Source: Hyphomicrobiales bacterium
GTDB lineage: Bacteria; Pseudomonadota; Alphaproteobacteria; Rhizobiales; Aestuariivirgaceae
Direction: 5' to 3'
Length of the DNA: 24,028 nt
Assembly: GCA_027030295.1 (NCBI GenBank)
Contig: JALVFB010000292.1
Span: 1-24,028, forward strand
The stretch's first letter is position 1. Each line of letters begins with the position of its first letter. The translations under genes were made by a program, and so were the position numbers. Positions 17,160 through 24,028 of the stretch are shown here, piece by piece. Below the pieces are notes generated by a model. The model was not told the DNA's origin, did not search any database, and saw only the letters and a program-made list of their open reading frames with translations.

Positions 17160-18035
17160 ATGGATATTCGCAAGGTGGGGGTCATCGGCGCCGGCCACAT
17201 GGGAACGGGCATCGCGCACGTGTGCGCGCTGGCCGGCCATGACGTGCTGCTGAAGGACGTGGCGCCGGACATCGTGGAAAAGGCGCTGGCCACCATCAAT
17301 GGCAACATGGCGCGCCAGGTGCGCAAGGGGCGCATCTCGGAAGAGCAGCGCCAGGCGGCGCTGGAAAAGATCCATCCGGTGAACGATTATGAACCCTTCG
17401 CCGAGTGCGATCTTGTCATTGAGGCGGCCACCGAGGCGGAAGAGGTGAAGCGCGAAATCTTCCGCGAATTGTGCCCGCATCTGCCGCCGGCGACCATCAT
17501 CGGCACCAATACCTCCTCGCTGTCCATCACCCGGCTGGCGGCGGCCACGGACCGGCCGGAGAAGTTCATGGGCATTCATTTCATGAACCCGGCGCCGCTG
17601 ATGGAGCTGGTGGAGCTGATCCGCGGCATCGCCACCGAAGACGCCACCTTCCAGGCGGTGCGCGCGTTCGTCATCGGGCTGGGCAAGACGCCGGCGGTGG
17701 CGGAGGACTTTCCGGCCTTCATCGTCAACCGCATCCTGCTGCCGATGATCAACGAGGCGATCTATACGCTCTATGAGGGCGTGGGCACGGTGGAGGCCAT
17801 CGACACGGCGATGAAGCTGGGGGCGCATCACCCCATGGGGCCGCTGGAGCTGGCCGACTTCATCGGGCTTGATACCTGCCTGAACCTGATGCAGGTGCTC
17901 TACGAGGGGCTGGCGGATTCCAAATATCGGCCCTGCCCGCTGCTGGTGAAATACGTGGAGGCCGGCTGGCTGGGGCGCAAGACCAAGCGCGGTTTCTATG
18001 ACTATCGCGGCGAAAAGCCGGTGCCGACGCGTTAA
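17160..18035 (+). CDS. hbd: 3-hydroxybutyryl-CoA dehydrogenase
   Basis: NAD(P)-dependent dehydrogenase of the 3-hydroxyacyl-CoA dehydrogenase family, interconverting 3-hydroxybutyryl-CoA and acetoacetyl-CoA. It acts in butyrate, fatty-acid or polyhydroxyalkanoate-linked metabolism. It has 291 residues, the usual length for the single-domain-pair enzyme. The dinucleotide loop GAGHMGTG begins at residue 10. The catalytic histidine is in GIHFMNPAPLMELVE (His140), and its partner region is FIVNRILLPMINEA. The C-terminal dimerisation domain has MGPLELADFIGLDTCL and ends in GRKTKRGFYDY. The ATG was chosen over a GTG 21 bases upstream because the NAD domain starts directly after it. It is convergent with the suhB-like gene, 3 bases apart. 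There is no partner thiolase here. Confidence 0.94.
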   Translation: MDIRKVGVIGAGHMGTGIAHVCALAGHDVLLKDVAPDIVEKALATINGNMARQVRKGRISEEQRQAALEKIHPVNDYEPFAECDLVIEAATEAEEVKREIFRELCPHLPPATIIGTNTSSLSITRLAAATDRPEKFMGIHFMNPAPLMELVELIRGIATEDATFQAVRAFVIGLGKTPAVAEDFPAFIVNRILLPMINEAIYTLYEGVGTVEAIDTAMKLGAHHPMGPLELADFIGLDTCLNLMQVLYEGLADSKYRPCPLLVKYVEAGWLGRKTKRGFYDYRGEKPVPTR

Positions 18036-18038
18036 GCG

Positions 18039-18827
18039 TCACTTCACGGCGCGCAGGATGGTGGCCAGCATGGGAAAGACGCCGGGCGCGCCGCAGATGA
18101 TGTCGCCGGTTTCGAGAATGTCGCCCTTGCCGTCCAGCTCCTCCACCATGCCGCCCGCTTCCTTCACCATCAGGATGCCGGCGGCGATGTCCCAGACCTT
18201 CAGGCCGCGTTCCCAGTAGCCGTCGAAGCGCCCGGCGGCCACCCAGCAGAAGTCGAGCGAGGCCGCGCCGAAACGCCGCAGGCCCGCCACCTGTTCCTGC
18301 ACCACCGCCAGCTCGCGGCGGAAGCGCGCCAGATCGGCGCGGCCGCGGTGCGGGCAGCCGTTGACGATGACCGCCTGGCCCAGCCCCCTGCGGGCGGAGC
18401 AGCGGATGCGGCGGTTGTTCAGGAAGGCGCCGCGCCCCTTCTCGGCCAGATACATCTCGTCGGCGACGGGGTTGTAGATGAGCGCGGCGATGATCTCGTC
18501 GTGGCGCTTGAGCGCGATGGACATGGCGAAATGCGGAATGCCGTGGATGAAATTGGTGGTGCCGTCGATGGGGTCGATGATCCAGGCGTGCTCGCCGTCG
18601 CCGGCCACGTCCTCGCCTTCCTCCAGCACGAAGCCGTAGGCCGGGCGGGCCTTGCGCAGCTCGTCGAACAGGATCTCCTCGGTGCGCCGGTCGGCGCGGG
18701 TGACGAAGTCGGCCGGGCCCTTCAGCGACACCTGCAACTGCTCCACTTCCGAAAAGTCGCGACACAGGTGGCGCGCGGCCTTGCGCGCGGCCCGCACCAT
18801 CACGTTCAGCGTCGGCGAATGCACCAT
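18039..18827 (-). CDS. suhB: Inositol monophosphatase family protein
   Basis: Mg-dependent sugar/inositol phosphatase of 262 residues. The metal-binding set is visible: Glu69-Glu70 in VLEEGEDVAG, Asp85/Asp88 in WIIDPIDGTTNFIHG, and the second site in KVWDIAAGILMVKEAGG. The FHG-type stretch IPHFAMSIAL is standard. SuhB-type proteins also serve rRNA transcription and ribosome assembly in E. coli; given its neighbours EF-P, S21 and L36, such a role is possible but not shown. The start MVHSPTLNVMVRAARKAARHL was chosen because it matches the family N-terminus. The frame also continues into the upstream hairpin from a TTG, which is unlikely. It follows efp across a 169-base gap holding two hairpins. 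Confidence 0.93.
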   Translation of the reverse strand: MVHSPTLNVMVRAARKAARHLCRDFSEVEQLQVSLKGPADFVTRADRRTEEILFDELRKARPAYGFVLEEGEDVAGDGEHAWIIDPIDGTTNFIHGIPHFAMSIALKRHDEIIAALIYNPVADEMYLAEKGRGAFLNNRRIRCSARRGLGQAVIVNGCPHRGRADLARFRRELAVVQEQVAGLRRFGAASLDFCWVAAGRFDGYWERGLKVWDIAAGILMVKEAGGMVEELDGKGDILETGDIICGAPGVFPMLATILRAVK

Positions 18828-18866
18828 GATTCCACTCGCATCAGGGAAAGGATGTTTTGCCAAGAC

Positions 18867-18900
18867 AAGCGCCAATGGCGAATTTTCGCCATTGGCGCTT
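18867..18900. repeat. Perfect 16-bp hairpin upstream of suhB (companion hairpin B2)
   Basis: Arms 18867-18882 and 18885-18900 are exact complements with only two bases between them, centred on GGCGAATTTTCGCC. In the direction of transcription (minus) it comes 11 bases after family A copy 2 and 39 bases before the suhB ATG. This mirrors the order and spacing seen upstream of sucA. Confidence 0.9.
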
Positions 18901-18911
18901 CATTGCCATTC

Positions 18912-18988
18912 TTTCGCCAGCTCGGGCTTGTCAAGGCCAGGGCCGCGAAGCGGTGCGAAGCAGCCTTGACAAGCCGGAGCTGGCGAAA
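18912..18988. repeat. Palindromic element, family A, copy 2 (efp-suhB gap)
   Basis: A 26-base inverted repeat with one mismatch (arms 18912-18937 and 18963-18988) around a 25-base loop. The inner arm reads GGCTTGTCAAGGC, against GGCATGTCAAGGG in copy 1. Read with transcription (minus), the loop contains CCGCTTCGCGGC (18953-18942), identical to copy 1. The outer 13 bases of the arms are unrelated to copy 1 but still pair. It begins 8 bases after the efp stop. Confidence 0.9.
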
Positions 18989-18996
18989 CACCCGCA

Positions 18997-19566
18997 TCAG
19001 CCTTCGGCGCGTTTCACGTAAGTGAGATCTTCGGTATTGACCACGATCTTCTCGCCGGCGGAAACGAACGGCGGCACCATGACGCGCAGGCCGTTTTCCA
19101 GAATCGCCGGCTTGTAGGAACTGGCCGCCGTCTGGCCCTTCACCACCGGTTCGGCCTCGGTCACCTCCAACGTCACGTGCAGCGGCAGCTTCACGCCCAG
19201 CGGCTTGCCCTCGTGGCTTTCCACCGTCACCGTCATGCCGTCCTGCAGGAAGGCCGCGCGCTCGCCCAGGAACTCCTTCGGCAGCTCGATCTGATCATAG
19301 GTTTCCATGTCCATGAACACCAGCATGTCGTCCTGCTCGTAGAGATACTGGTAGTCGCGCTCCTCCAGGCGCACCCGCTCCACGCTCTCGGTGGCGCGGA
19401 AGCGTTCATTGAGCTTGGTGCCGCCGACCACGGACTTCATCTCCACCTGGGCGAAGGCGCCGCCCTTGCCAGGTTTGACATGCTCGGTTTTCGTGACCAC
19501 CCACAGTTCGCCCTTGTGCTGAAGCACCATGCCGGGTCGGATTTCGTTGCCCTGAATCTTCGCCAT
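18997..19566 (-). CDS. efp: Translation elongation factor P
   Basis: EF-P rescues ribosomes stalled on polyproline. It has 189 residues in three beta-barrel domains: KOW-like about 1-65, the OB domain about 66-128, and the C-terminal OB domain. The modified loop reads [13 protein letters not shown] and places a lysine at residue 34, as in the proteins beta-lysylated by EpmA. The arginine/rhamnose type is therefore excluded. The C-terminal [17 protein letters not shown] is characteristic. The start [12 protein letters not shown] is the family start; an in-frame extension upstream is not conserved. Upstream lies the rpsU terminator, so efp probably has its own promoter in 19567-19632. Downstream, after 8 bases, begins the palindromic element. 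Confidence 0.96.
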   Translation of the reverse strand: MAKIQGNEIRPGMVLQHKGELWVVTKTEHVKPGKGGAFAQVEMKSVVGGTKLNERFRATESVERVRLEERDYQYLYEQDDMLVFMDMETYDQIELPKEFLGERAAFLQDGMTVTVESHEGKPLGVKLPLHVTLEVTEAEPVVKGQTAASSYKPAILENGLRVMVPPFVSAGEKIVVNTEDLTYVKRAEG

Positions 19567-19630
19567 GATTCGAAAGTCTCCATTGTCGCGAACCCTGCGC
19601 ACCGCCGCCATCGGCATATTTCAGGCGCAG

Positions 19631-19673
19631 CGGAAAAACAAGACGCGCCTTTCCGAAAGGGCGGAAAGGCGCG
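19631..19673 (-). terminator. Intrinsic terminator after rpsU
   Basis: A perfect 12-bp stem (19644-19655 with 19662-19673, CGCGCCTTTCCG and its complement) has a 6-base loop. On the minus strand it is followed by TCTTGTTTTTCC. It lies 25 bases beyond the rpsU stop. Confidence 0.8.
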
Positions 19674-19698
19674 CCGGAAAAAGTGTCGTCGGCCGATA

Positions 19699-19926
19699 TT
19701 ACTTCTTGCCGCCCTTGGGCAGCAGGCCTTCGCGTTGCAGCTTCTTGCGCAGCAGCTTGCGGGCGCGGCGCATGGCCTCCGCCTTCTCGCGCTTGCGGCG
19801 CTCGGAGGGCTTCTCGTAATAGGCGCGCAGCTTCATCTCGCGGAAGATGCCCTCGCGCTGCATCTTCTTCTTCAGCGCCTTGAGCGCCTGATCGATGTTG
19901 TTTTCGCGAACGACGACCTGAACCAC
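19699..19926 (-). CDS. rpsU: 30S ribosomal protein S21
   Basis: Small basic ribosomal protein of the 30S platform, near the anti-Shine-Dalgarno end of 16S rRNA. It has 75 residues: [20 protein letters not shown], then [29 protein letters not shown] and a basic tail [18 protein letters not shown]. The start codon is GTG, the only start that gives the conserved N-terminus. The best ribosome-binding site (AAGGA) is 12 bases away, which is long. This could reflect the self-sensing of S21 levels seen in some bacteria, but that is speculation. It lies 58 bases after rpmJ and is closed by a good terminator. Confidence 0.96.
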   Translation of the reverse strand: MVQVVVRENNIDQALKALKKKMQREGIFREMKLRAYYEKPSERRKREKAEAMRRARKLLRKKLQREGLLPKGGKK

Positions 19927-19984
19927 TTCTCTTCACCGTCCTTTCGGTTGAAGGGTTGACCCGACAAGGCGTGCGCCGGAGCCG

Positions 19985-20110
19985 TCAGCCCTGGCGCGCC
20001 TTGAAGCGCTTCTTCACCTTGTTGATGACATACAGCCGACCACGGCGGCGCACGACGCGGTTGTCGCGGTCGCGCCTGGCCAGCGAACGGAGCGAATTGC
20101 GCACCTTCAT
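19985..20110 (-). CDS. rpmJ: 50S ribosomal protein L36 (zinc-free type)
   Basis: A 41-residue L36: [20 protein letters not shown] followed by [21 protein letters not shown]. It has no cysteines and lacks the zinc-binding ribbon residues, so it is the C-minus (YkgO-like) form. This form is the normal single L36 of many alphaproteobacteria and makes the ribosome independent of zinc at this site. The ATG at 20110 is the family start; an in-frame ATG 75 bases upstream adds non-conserved sequence. GAGATGG lies a few bases upstream. It probably shares a transcript with rpsU. Confidence 0.93.
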   Translation of the reverse strand: MKVRNSLRSLARRDRDNRVVRRRGRLYVINKVKKRFKARQG

Positions 20111-20161
20111 GGCACCATCTCTTTCATGGTTAGCGGCGGGCCGCCCGAGGGCGTCGCCATT

Positions 20162-20193
20162 GCCAAAATCACAAGGGGCGGCCATGCCGCCCC
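20162..20193 (-). terminator. Probable terminator after the DUF1013 gene
   Basis: On the minus strand the stem GGGGCGGC-ATG-GCCGCCCC (8 pairs) is followed by TTGTGATTTTGG, an imperfect U-run. A second small palindrome, GCGCTT-GTC-AAGCGC (20225-20239), lies between it and the stop codon. Confidence 0.55.
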
Positions 20194-20249
20194 GAGCTGG
20201 CAGGCTGTTTAGCGGGGCGGGACGGCGCTTGTCAAGCGCATCGGCCTGC

Positions 20250-20981
20250 TCATTCGTCGGATTTCTTCTGCAAACCGGCGAAAACCGAGTCGGCGTCCGG
20301 CACCGGCTCCTCTTCCGCCTCCTGCGGGGCGGCGGGCGCTTCGCCGAACACCTCGTCCACGCTCTTCTCGTCCAGCTCGCGCATCATTTCGTCCGGCGTC
20401 TTCAGGCGCTCCTGTTCCGCCGGCTCCGGCAGGCCCAGGCGCTTGCGCTCCTTCGCCGCGCGTTCGGCCGCCTTGCGCACCGCCTCGTCCAGCTCCACCT
20501 GCTTGCACAGGCCCAGCGTGACCGGATCCTTGGGCGTGATCTCGGCGATGTTCCAGTGCGTGCGGTTGCGAATGGCCTCGATGGTGTTGCGGGTGGTGCC
20601 GATGAGCTTGATGATCTGCGAATCGGACAGCTCCGGGTGGTGCTTCAGCAGCCAGGCGATGGCGTTGGGCTTGTCCTGACGCTTGGAGACGGGGGTGTAT
20701 TTCGGCCCCTTGCGCCGGGTCTTCGGCAGCTCGACGGCGGGTTTGGAGAGCTTCAGGCGATAGTTGGGATCCTTCTCGCCCTTCTCGATTTCCTCGCGCG
20801 TGAGCTGGCCGGAAGCGATGGGATCGATGCCGCGCACCCCCTGCGCCACCTCGCCGTCGGCAATGCCCTGGATCTCCAGCTCGTGCAGGCCGGTGAATTC
20901 GGCGATCTGCTTGAACGTGAGCGCGGTGTTGTCCACCAGCCAGACGGCGGTGGCCCTCGGCATCAGCGGTCTGTCGGACAT
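20250..20981 (-). CDS. trcR: DUF1013 family protein (cell-cycle regulator TrcR family)
   Basis: A 243-residue protein of the alphaproteobacterial DUF1013 family, which current annotation calls the cell-cycle transcriptional regulator TrcR; I give that name from memory. The first half is the conserved part: [20 protein letters not shown], then [20 protein letters not shown], with helix-turn-helix-like segments. It is followed by [40 protein letters not shown] and NRTHWN. The C-terminal third is Glu/Ala/Pro-rich and probably disordered. Two ATGs lie two codons apart; the second was chosen because GGAGG is 8 bases from it but only 3 from the first. A good promoter lies about 70 bases upstream. 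It is probably monocistronic, with a hairpin on each side. Confidence 0.9.
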   Translation of the reverse strand: MSDRPLMPRATAVWLVDNTALTFKQIAEFTGLHELEIQGIADGEVAQGVRGIDPIASGQLTREEIEKGEKDPNYRLKLSKPAVELPKTRRKGPKYTPVSKRQDKPNAIAWLLKHHPELSDSQIIKLIGTTRNTIEAIRNRTHWNIAEITPKDPVTLGLCKQVELDEAVRKAAERAAKERKRLGLPEPAEQERLKTPDEMMRELDEKSVDEVFGEAPAAPQEAEEEPVPDADSVFAGLQKKSDE

Positions 20982-21052
20982 GTGCATTCTCCTCCGGAAC
21001 CCCACCGAAGCGGGATTTCCGCAATGAACCATCAAATTGCGGGATTGCTCCG

Positions 21053-21081
21053 TATATAGAGCGCGGCGGCGGCGATGGCAA
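21053..21081 (-). promoter_or_regulatory. Candidate promoter of the DUF1013 gene
   Basis: On the minus strand TTGCCA (21081-21076) and TATATA (21058-21053) are separated by 17 bases. This is the best promoter match in the window. The predicted start is near 21046, giving a leader of about 65 bases ending in a GGAGG site. The stretch is visibly more A/T-rich than its surroundings. Confidence 0.6.
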
Positions 21082-21103
21082 TGGCGCTTGCCGGCGCCAC
21101 CGC

Positions 21104-21180
21104 CCACCGCTCCGCGCCCCCTCCCGGCCACCCGATGGCATGTCTTGCGGGGGTGTCCGGGAGGGGGCGCGGGGCGGTGG
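21104..21180. repeat. Palindromic element, family C, copy 2 (upstream of the DUF1013 gene)
   Basis: A 24-base stem (21104-21127 with 21157-21180, one G-T pair) around a 29-base loop that itself holds CACCC/GGGTG. It shares GGCCACCCGAT-N14-GGGTGT-NN-GG with the copy at 16300-16365, and the same CCGCGCCCCC / GGGGG-Y-GCGGGG arms, in the same strand orientation. It lies between the end of the nucleotidyltransferase gene and the DUF1013 promoter, where it could block read-through. No U-run follows on either strand. Confidence 0.85.
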
Positions 21181-21201
21181 ATGGCTGCTTCCGTCGTGTG
21201 T

Positions 21202-22014
21202 TCAGGATCGAATGGCCCGCCGCGCCAGTTCCAGGTCTTCCGGCTTGTCCACGTCGATGGCCGCCTCCGGCTGACGCAGAAACACCGGGCAGGCGGCGAT
21301 GCCAAGCCGCTTGCCGGCGATGCGGAAGGCGGCGCGCACGCCGGGGCGGAACAGCAGCAGGCGCAGCAGCGGCCAGACGCCAAAGGCGCGCGCGATGCGC
21401 CAGGGGCGCTTGCGATCCTTCTCCACCCGCCGCCAGAGGCGGGCCGCGGCCAGGGCGCGGGGCGTGGCGAACAGGAACAGGTTGCAGCTGGTAACCCGTT
21501 CGCCGCCGAAGGAAAGCCAGGTGCGTTTCACATCCGGAAACGCCCGCTCCACCACCTCGCGGCGGGCCAGCGCCACCAGCAGGTCGGCATCGGCGCATTC
21601 CCGCCGCGCCCGCAGAAAATCTTCCACCATTTCCGCCGTCAGCAGGGCATGGTCGCCGGTGGTGATCAGCACAGGGCGGAAAGGCCCATCCCGCTCCAGC
21701 GCCGCCAGCACGGAGGCGGAGGCCGATTCCGCCGGGGGCAGAAAGGCCACGTTTTCCGCCAGTGGCCCCAGCGCCTCGCGCGCCGCCGCCTCATCGTCGA
21801 TGACAAGGGCGATCTCCGCCACCGACGGCGCTTCCATCAGCGCCCGCACCACGCGCTTCAGCATCGGGACGCCGCCAACGTCCAGCAGGCACTTGTGGCG
21901 CACGCCAAAGGCCCTTGCCAGCGGGTCGTCCGGCCCGCGCGAGGCCGCCAGCACCAGCGCCCGCACCGGGCCGGGCGCGGCGTTTTCGGTCGCATTGCCG
22001 GCGGGATCGTTCAT
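21202..22014 (-). CDS. Nucleotidyltransferase-like protein (MobA/GT-A fold)
   Basis: A 270-residue protein with the NTP-transferase signature near the N-terminus: VRALVLAASRGPDDPLARAF, then HKCLLDVGGVPMLKRVVRAL. This is a variant of the G-G-x-R...P-K...G-x-P-ML pattern. ITTGDHALL marks the metal-binding aspartate region, and the end AAIDVDKPEDLELARR is typical of sugar- or alcohol-phosphate nucleotidyltransferases. The substrate is unknown; the family includes enzymes that make CDP- or NDP-activated head groups and cofactors. Its ATG overlaps the stop of the upstream GNAT-like gene as ATGA, so the two are translationally coupled and probably share a pathway. I see no signal peptide. Confidence 0.82.
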   Translation of the reverse strand: MNDPAGNATENAAPGPVRALVLAASRGPDDPLARAFGVRHKCLLDVGGVPMLKRVVRALMEAPSVAEIALVIDDEAAAREALGPLAENVAFLPPAESASASVLAALERDGPFRPVLITTGDHALLTAEMVEDFLRARRECADADLLVALARREVVERAFPDVKRTWLSFGGERVTSCNLFLFATPRALAAARLWRRVEKDRKRPWRIARAFGVWPLLRLLLFRPGVRAAFRIAGKRLGIAACPVFLRQPEAAIDVDKPEDLELARRAIRS

Positions 22015-23198
22015 GCGATGTCGGTTTCGTAAATGCGGTAGGTCTTGTAGGGAATGGCGCCGATGCTCTCGATGATCTTGCGCACGCCGGTGTTGGTTTC
22101 CAGAATCCACGACAGCTCGGCGCCGGCGAAGCCCTTTGCGTGGTGGTGTTCATTCACCTCCTCGATGACGGCCAGCGCCAGGGCGGCGCCGGTGAGACTG
22201 TTCTGAAACCTTTTCCGCACGCCCATCAGCGGCATGCGCCAGCGCTTCGGGGCGCCGGAAAATTTCAGCCGCCATATGAATTTCAGCCAGTTGAAGGGCA
22301 GCAGCCGGCCGTGAAAGTCGGCGATCAGGCGGTTGATGTCCGGCATCACCACGGTCATGGCCGCCGGCTCGCCCTTCCATTCGGCGATGGCCACGTCATG
22401 GTCTTCCACCAGCAGGCGCAGCTCCTGCGCCATCTGGCGGATTTCCGCCTCGGTGAAGGGGATGAAGCCCCAGTTGTCGGCCCAGGCGTCGTTGAAGATG
22501 TCCATGATGAGGTTCAGCTCGTCGTTGAACCGTTTGCGGTTCAACGGCCGCACCGTCAACTCGCCCTTGTCCTTCAGGCGGCGGATGAAGGCGCGCATCT
22601 TCTCCGGCGGGCGCATGCCGGGGTGGAAGTCATAGGCGATGAGATCCATCGCCTTTTTCAGCCCCGCGGCCTCGACATGCGGGCCATGCCAGGGCCGGGC
22701 GTGGCCCATCATCACCGCCGGCGGCGTATCGAAGCCCTTCACCAGCAGGCCGCTTTCCTGATTGATCGACCACGAGAACGGTCCGCGCATGCGCCGCTGG
22801 CCCCGGGCGCGCAGCCATTCGGCGGCGGCGCCCAGCAGGGCGCGGAAGATGGCCGGATCGTCCCGCGCTTCCAGAAAGCCGAAAAAGCCGGTGGCGTCAT
22901 CATAACGCTGAAGATGCAGCCGGTCGATCTGGGCGGTGATGCGGCCCACCGGCTCCCCGCCGCGCCAGGCGATGAACATCTCGCCCTCGGCGTGCCGGAA
23001 ATACGGCTGTTTCTTCGACAGCCGCATGCGCATGTCCAGCTCCAGCGGGGCGATCCAGGCCGGATCGTCGGCATAAATCGCCTTTGGCAGGCGGATGAAG
23101 GCGTTGAGCTCCCGCCGGCCGGCGACGGGACGCACGACGATATCCGAATGTCGTGTGGACGTGAGCGGCATGTCCTGCGCCATTAACCTGGTTCCCAT
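22011..23198 (-). CDS. GNAT-fold acyltransferase-like protein (often annotated dATP pyrophosphohydrolase)
   Basis: A 395-residue cytosolic protein of a conserved proteobacterial family with a GNAT (acyl-CoA N-acyltransferase) fold. Family stretches are FIRLPKAIYADDPAWIAPLE near 34-53, RGPFSWSINQESGLLVKGFD near 138-157, MDIFNDAWADNWGFIPFTEAE near 233-253, and the C-terminal GAELSWILETNTGVRKIIE with YKTYRIYE. The common label dATP pyrophosphohydrolase has no support in the sequence, since there is no Nudix box. My recollection is that the Caulobacter ceramide synthase is a GNAT-like protein of this general kind; that link is untested. The start was chosen for AGAGG 5 bases upstream. It is coupled to the following nucleotidyltransferase and divergent from the Nudix gene, 22 bases away. 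Confidence 0.8.
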   Translation of the reverse strand: MGTRLMAQDMPLTSTRHSDIVVRPVAGRRELNAFIRLPKAIYADDPAWIAPLELDMRMRLSKKQPYFRHAEGEMFIAWRGGEPVGRITAQIDRLHLQRYDDATGFFGFLEARDDPAIFRALLGAAAEWLRARGQRRMRGPFSWSINQESGLLVKGFDTPPAVMMGHARPWHGPHVEAAGLKKAMDLIAYDFHPGMRPPEKMRAFIRRLKDKGELTVRPLNRKRFNDELNLIMDIFNDAWADNWGFIPFTEAEIRQMAQELRLLVEDHDVAIAEWKGEPAAMTVVMPDINRLIADFHGRLLPFNWLKFIWRLKFSGAPKRWRMPLMGVRKRFQNSLTGAALALAVIEEVNEHHHAKGFAGAELSWILETNTGVRKIIESIGAIPYKTYRIYETDIA

Positions 23199-23220
23199 CT
23201 CCGCCTCTTATCATCACGGC

Positions 23221-23724
23221 ATGGCGAATGCGACCGAAAAACTCTATCGGCTGCTGGGGCTGTTGCCGCTGAAGGCGCGGCGGCGGCTGACCCAGTTCGT
23301 TTTCCGGCGCATGCGGGCGCTGACTCTGGGGGTGCGCGGCATGGTGTTCGACGAAGAGGGGCGGGTGCTGCTGGTGCGCCATACCTACAAGCCGGGCTGG
23401 CAGCTTCCCGGCGGCGGCGTGGAATTTCGCGACACGGCGGAAGGGGCGCTGGCGCACGAACTGCTGGACGAGGCCGGCATCGAGGTGCGGGCGCGGCCGG
23501 AGCTGTTCGGCATCTATGACAATCGCGCGATCTTTCCCGGCGATCACGTGCTGCTCTACGTGTTGCGGCCCGGGCAATATGCGCGCCATCCGTGGCGGCC
23601 GAACGCGGAAATCGCCGAGATGGGCTTTTTCACGCCCGACGATCTGCCGGCGGGCACCACCGCGGGCACGCGGCGGCGCATCGCGGAGGTGCTTGAAGGC
23701 CGTCCGCCGGCGGTGCAATGGTGA
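23221..23724 (+). CDS. Nudix hydrolase
   Basis: A 167-residue protein of the Nudix family, which hydrolyses nucleoside diphosphates linked to another group; the substrate is unknown. A basic N-terminal helix (LKARRRLTQFVFRRMRALTL) precedes the fold. The Nudix box is GGVEFRDTAEGALAHELLDEAGI. Against the consensus Gx5Ex7REUxEExGU it has Asp for the first Glu, HE for RE, and DE for EE. The metal-binding Glu of RE and the last Glu are kept, so activity is plausible. The preceding YKPGWQLPGGG is normal. The start was chosen as the first ATG with the family N-terminus. A GNAT gene follows 14 bases later, suggesting an operon. Confidence 0.9.
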   Translation: MANATEKLYRLLGLLPLKARRRLTQFVFRRMRALTLGVRGMVFDEEGRVLLVRHTYKPGWQLPGGGVEFRDTAEGALAHELLDEAGIEVRARPELFGIYDNRAIFPGDHVLLYVLRPGQYARHPWRPNAEIAEMGFFTPDDLPAGTTAGTRRRIAEVLEGRPPAVQW

Positions 23725-23738
23725 GGACGAAAGCAGCC

Positions 23739-24028
23739 ATGACGGGGCAGGGCATGACGGCAGCGGCGGCAGATGAATGGTTCCGGCTGGTGAACGCGCC
23801 CGCTCCGGCGTGGCCGGCGGAAGCGTTGCTGGACGCCGCCTTCGGACTGGGCCGGCGCACCAGGGCCTCCTATCGGCTGCGGGAGGGGTCGACGCCGGTG
23901 GAGGATTTGAGCTTTCATGCGCTGGACGTGGCCAGTGGCAGGCTGGCGGGGCTGATTTCCTTCTGGCCGCTGCGCATCCATCCCGGTGGCGAACGGGCGC
24001 TGCTGCTGGGGCCGCTGGCGGTGCATCC
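23739..24028 (+). CDS. GNAT family N-acetyltransferase (YhbS-like), 5' part, cut by window end
   Basis: The frame stays open to the end of the window, giving about 96 residues. The readable part includes EALLDAAFGLGRRTRASYRL, REGSTPVEDLSFHALD, LAGLISFWPLRI and ALLLGPLAVHP. The last is the start of GNAT motif A, just before the acetyl-CoA-binding Q/R-x-x-G-x-G/A loop that must lie beyond the window. The pattern is that of the YhbS-like acetyltransferases common in alphaproteobacteria. The substrate is unknown. Two in-frame ATGs (23739 and 23754) are possible: AGGA lies 11 bases before the first and GGGG lies close to the second. It is probably co-transcribed with the Nudix gene. Confidence 0.82.
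   Translation, partial: MTGQGMTAAAADEWFRLVNAPAPAWPAEALLDAAFGLGRRTRASYRLREGSTPVEDLSFHALDVASGRLAGLISFWPLRIHPGGERALLLGPLAVH

Noticed and set aside
20225..20239. GCGCTTGTCAAGCGC as a third copy of family A
   Set aside because: It shares the CTTGTCAAG core but lacks the long arms and the loop motif. A short palindrome by itself is not enough.

Overview
The window is GC-rich chromosomal DNA, almost certainly from an alphaproteobacterium. The evidence is the gene order mdh-sucC-sucD-sucA-sucB-lpd, the alphaproteobacterial families DUF1013 (TrcR) and DUF4167, the prfA-prmC-DUF4167 order, a cysteine-free L36 (rpmJ), and ZapA next to a small coiled-coil protein. It looks like core genome: there is no phage, insertion sequence, CRISPR, tRNA or rRNA. 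The genus cannot be named from the sequence alone.

Layout. Positions 1-9000 (+): the end of malate dehydrogenase, both succinyl-CoA synthetase subunits, and the three 2-oxoglutarate dehydrogenase components E1, E2 and E3. Together these form a nearly continuous oxidative TCA unit from 2-oxoglutarate to succinate, plus malate to oxaloacetate. Positions 9025-12428 (-): DUF4167 protein, PrmC, release factor 1 and a cold-shock protein, a translation-centred block. Positions 12794-16234 (+): one large MFS/acyltransferase/acyl-ACP synthetase fusion for lysophospholipid recycling. Positions 16393-17014 (-): ZapA and its coiled-coil neighbour. Positions 17160-18035 (+): 3-hydroxybutyryl-CoA dehydrogenase. 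Positions 18039-20981 (-): inositol monophosphatase family, EF-P, S21, L36 and DUF1013/TrcR. Positions 21202-23198 (-): a translationally coupled nucleotidyltransferase and GNAT-like acyltransferase. Positions 23221-24028 (+): a Nudix hydrolase and the start of a GNAT acetyltransferase.

The most unusual content is between the genes. At least three kinds of palindromic intergenic element occur. Family A (2991-3070 and 18912-18988) has 26-base arms sharing a GGCWTGTCAAGG core and a loop motif CCGCTTCGCGGC. The outer arms differ completely between copies yet remain self-complementary. Each copy is followed 11-12 bases downstream, in the direction of transcription, by a second, perfect hairpin (3083-3145; 18867-18900). 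Family C (16300-16365 and 21104-21180) shares GGCCACCCGAT-N14-GGGTGT inside GC-rich arms. A third element between sucB and lpd (7454-7535) is an inverted pair of GAAA-type mini-hairpins with compensated base changes. Family A plus its companion hairpin, found inside two unrelated transcription units, is the best candidate for an undescribed element.

Two protein-level points stand out. The E2 subunit (SucB) seems to have lost the N-terminal half of its E3-binding domain. The GNAT-like/nucleotidyltransferase pair at 21202-23198 may act in lipid (possibly sphingolipid) metabolism, but this is only a hypothesis.
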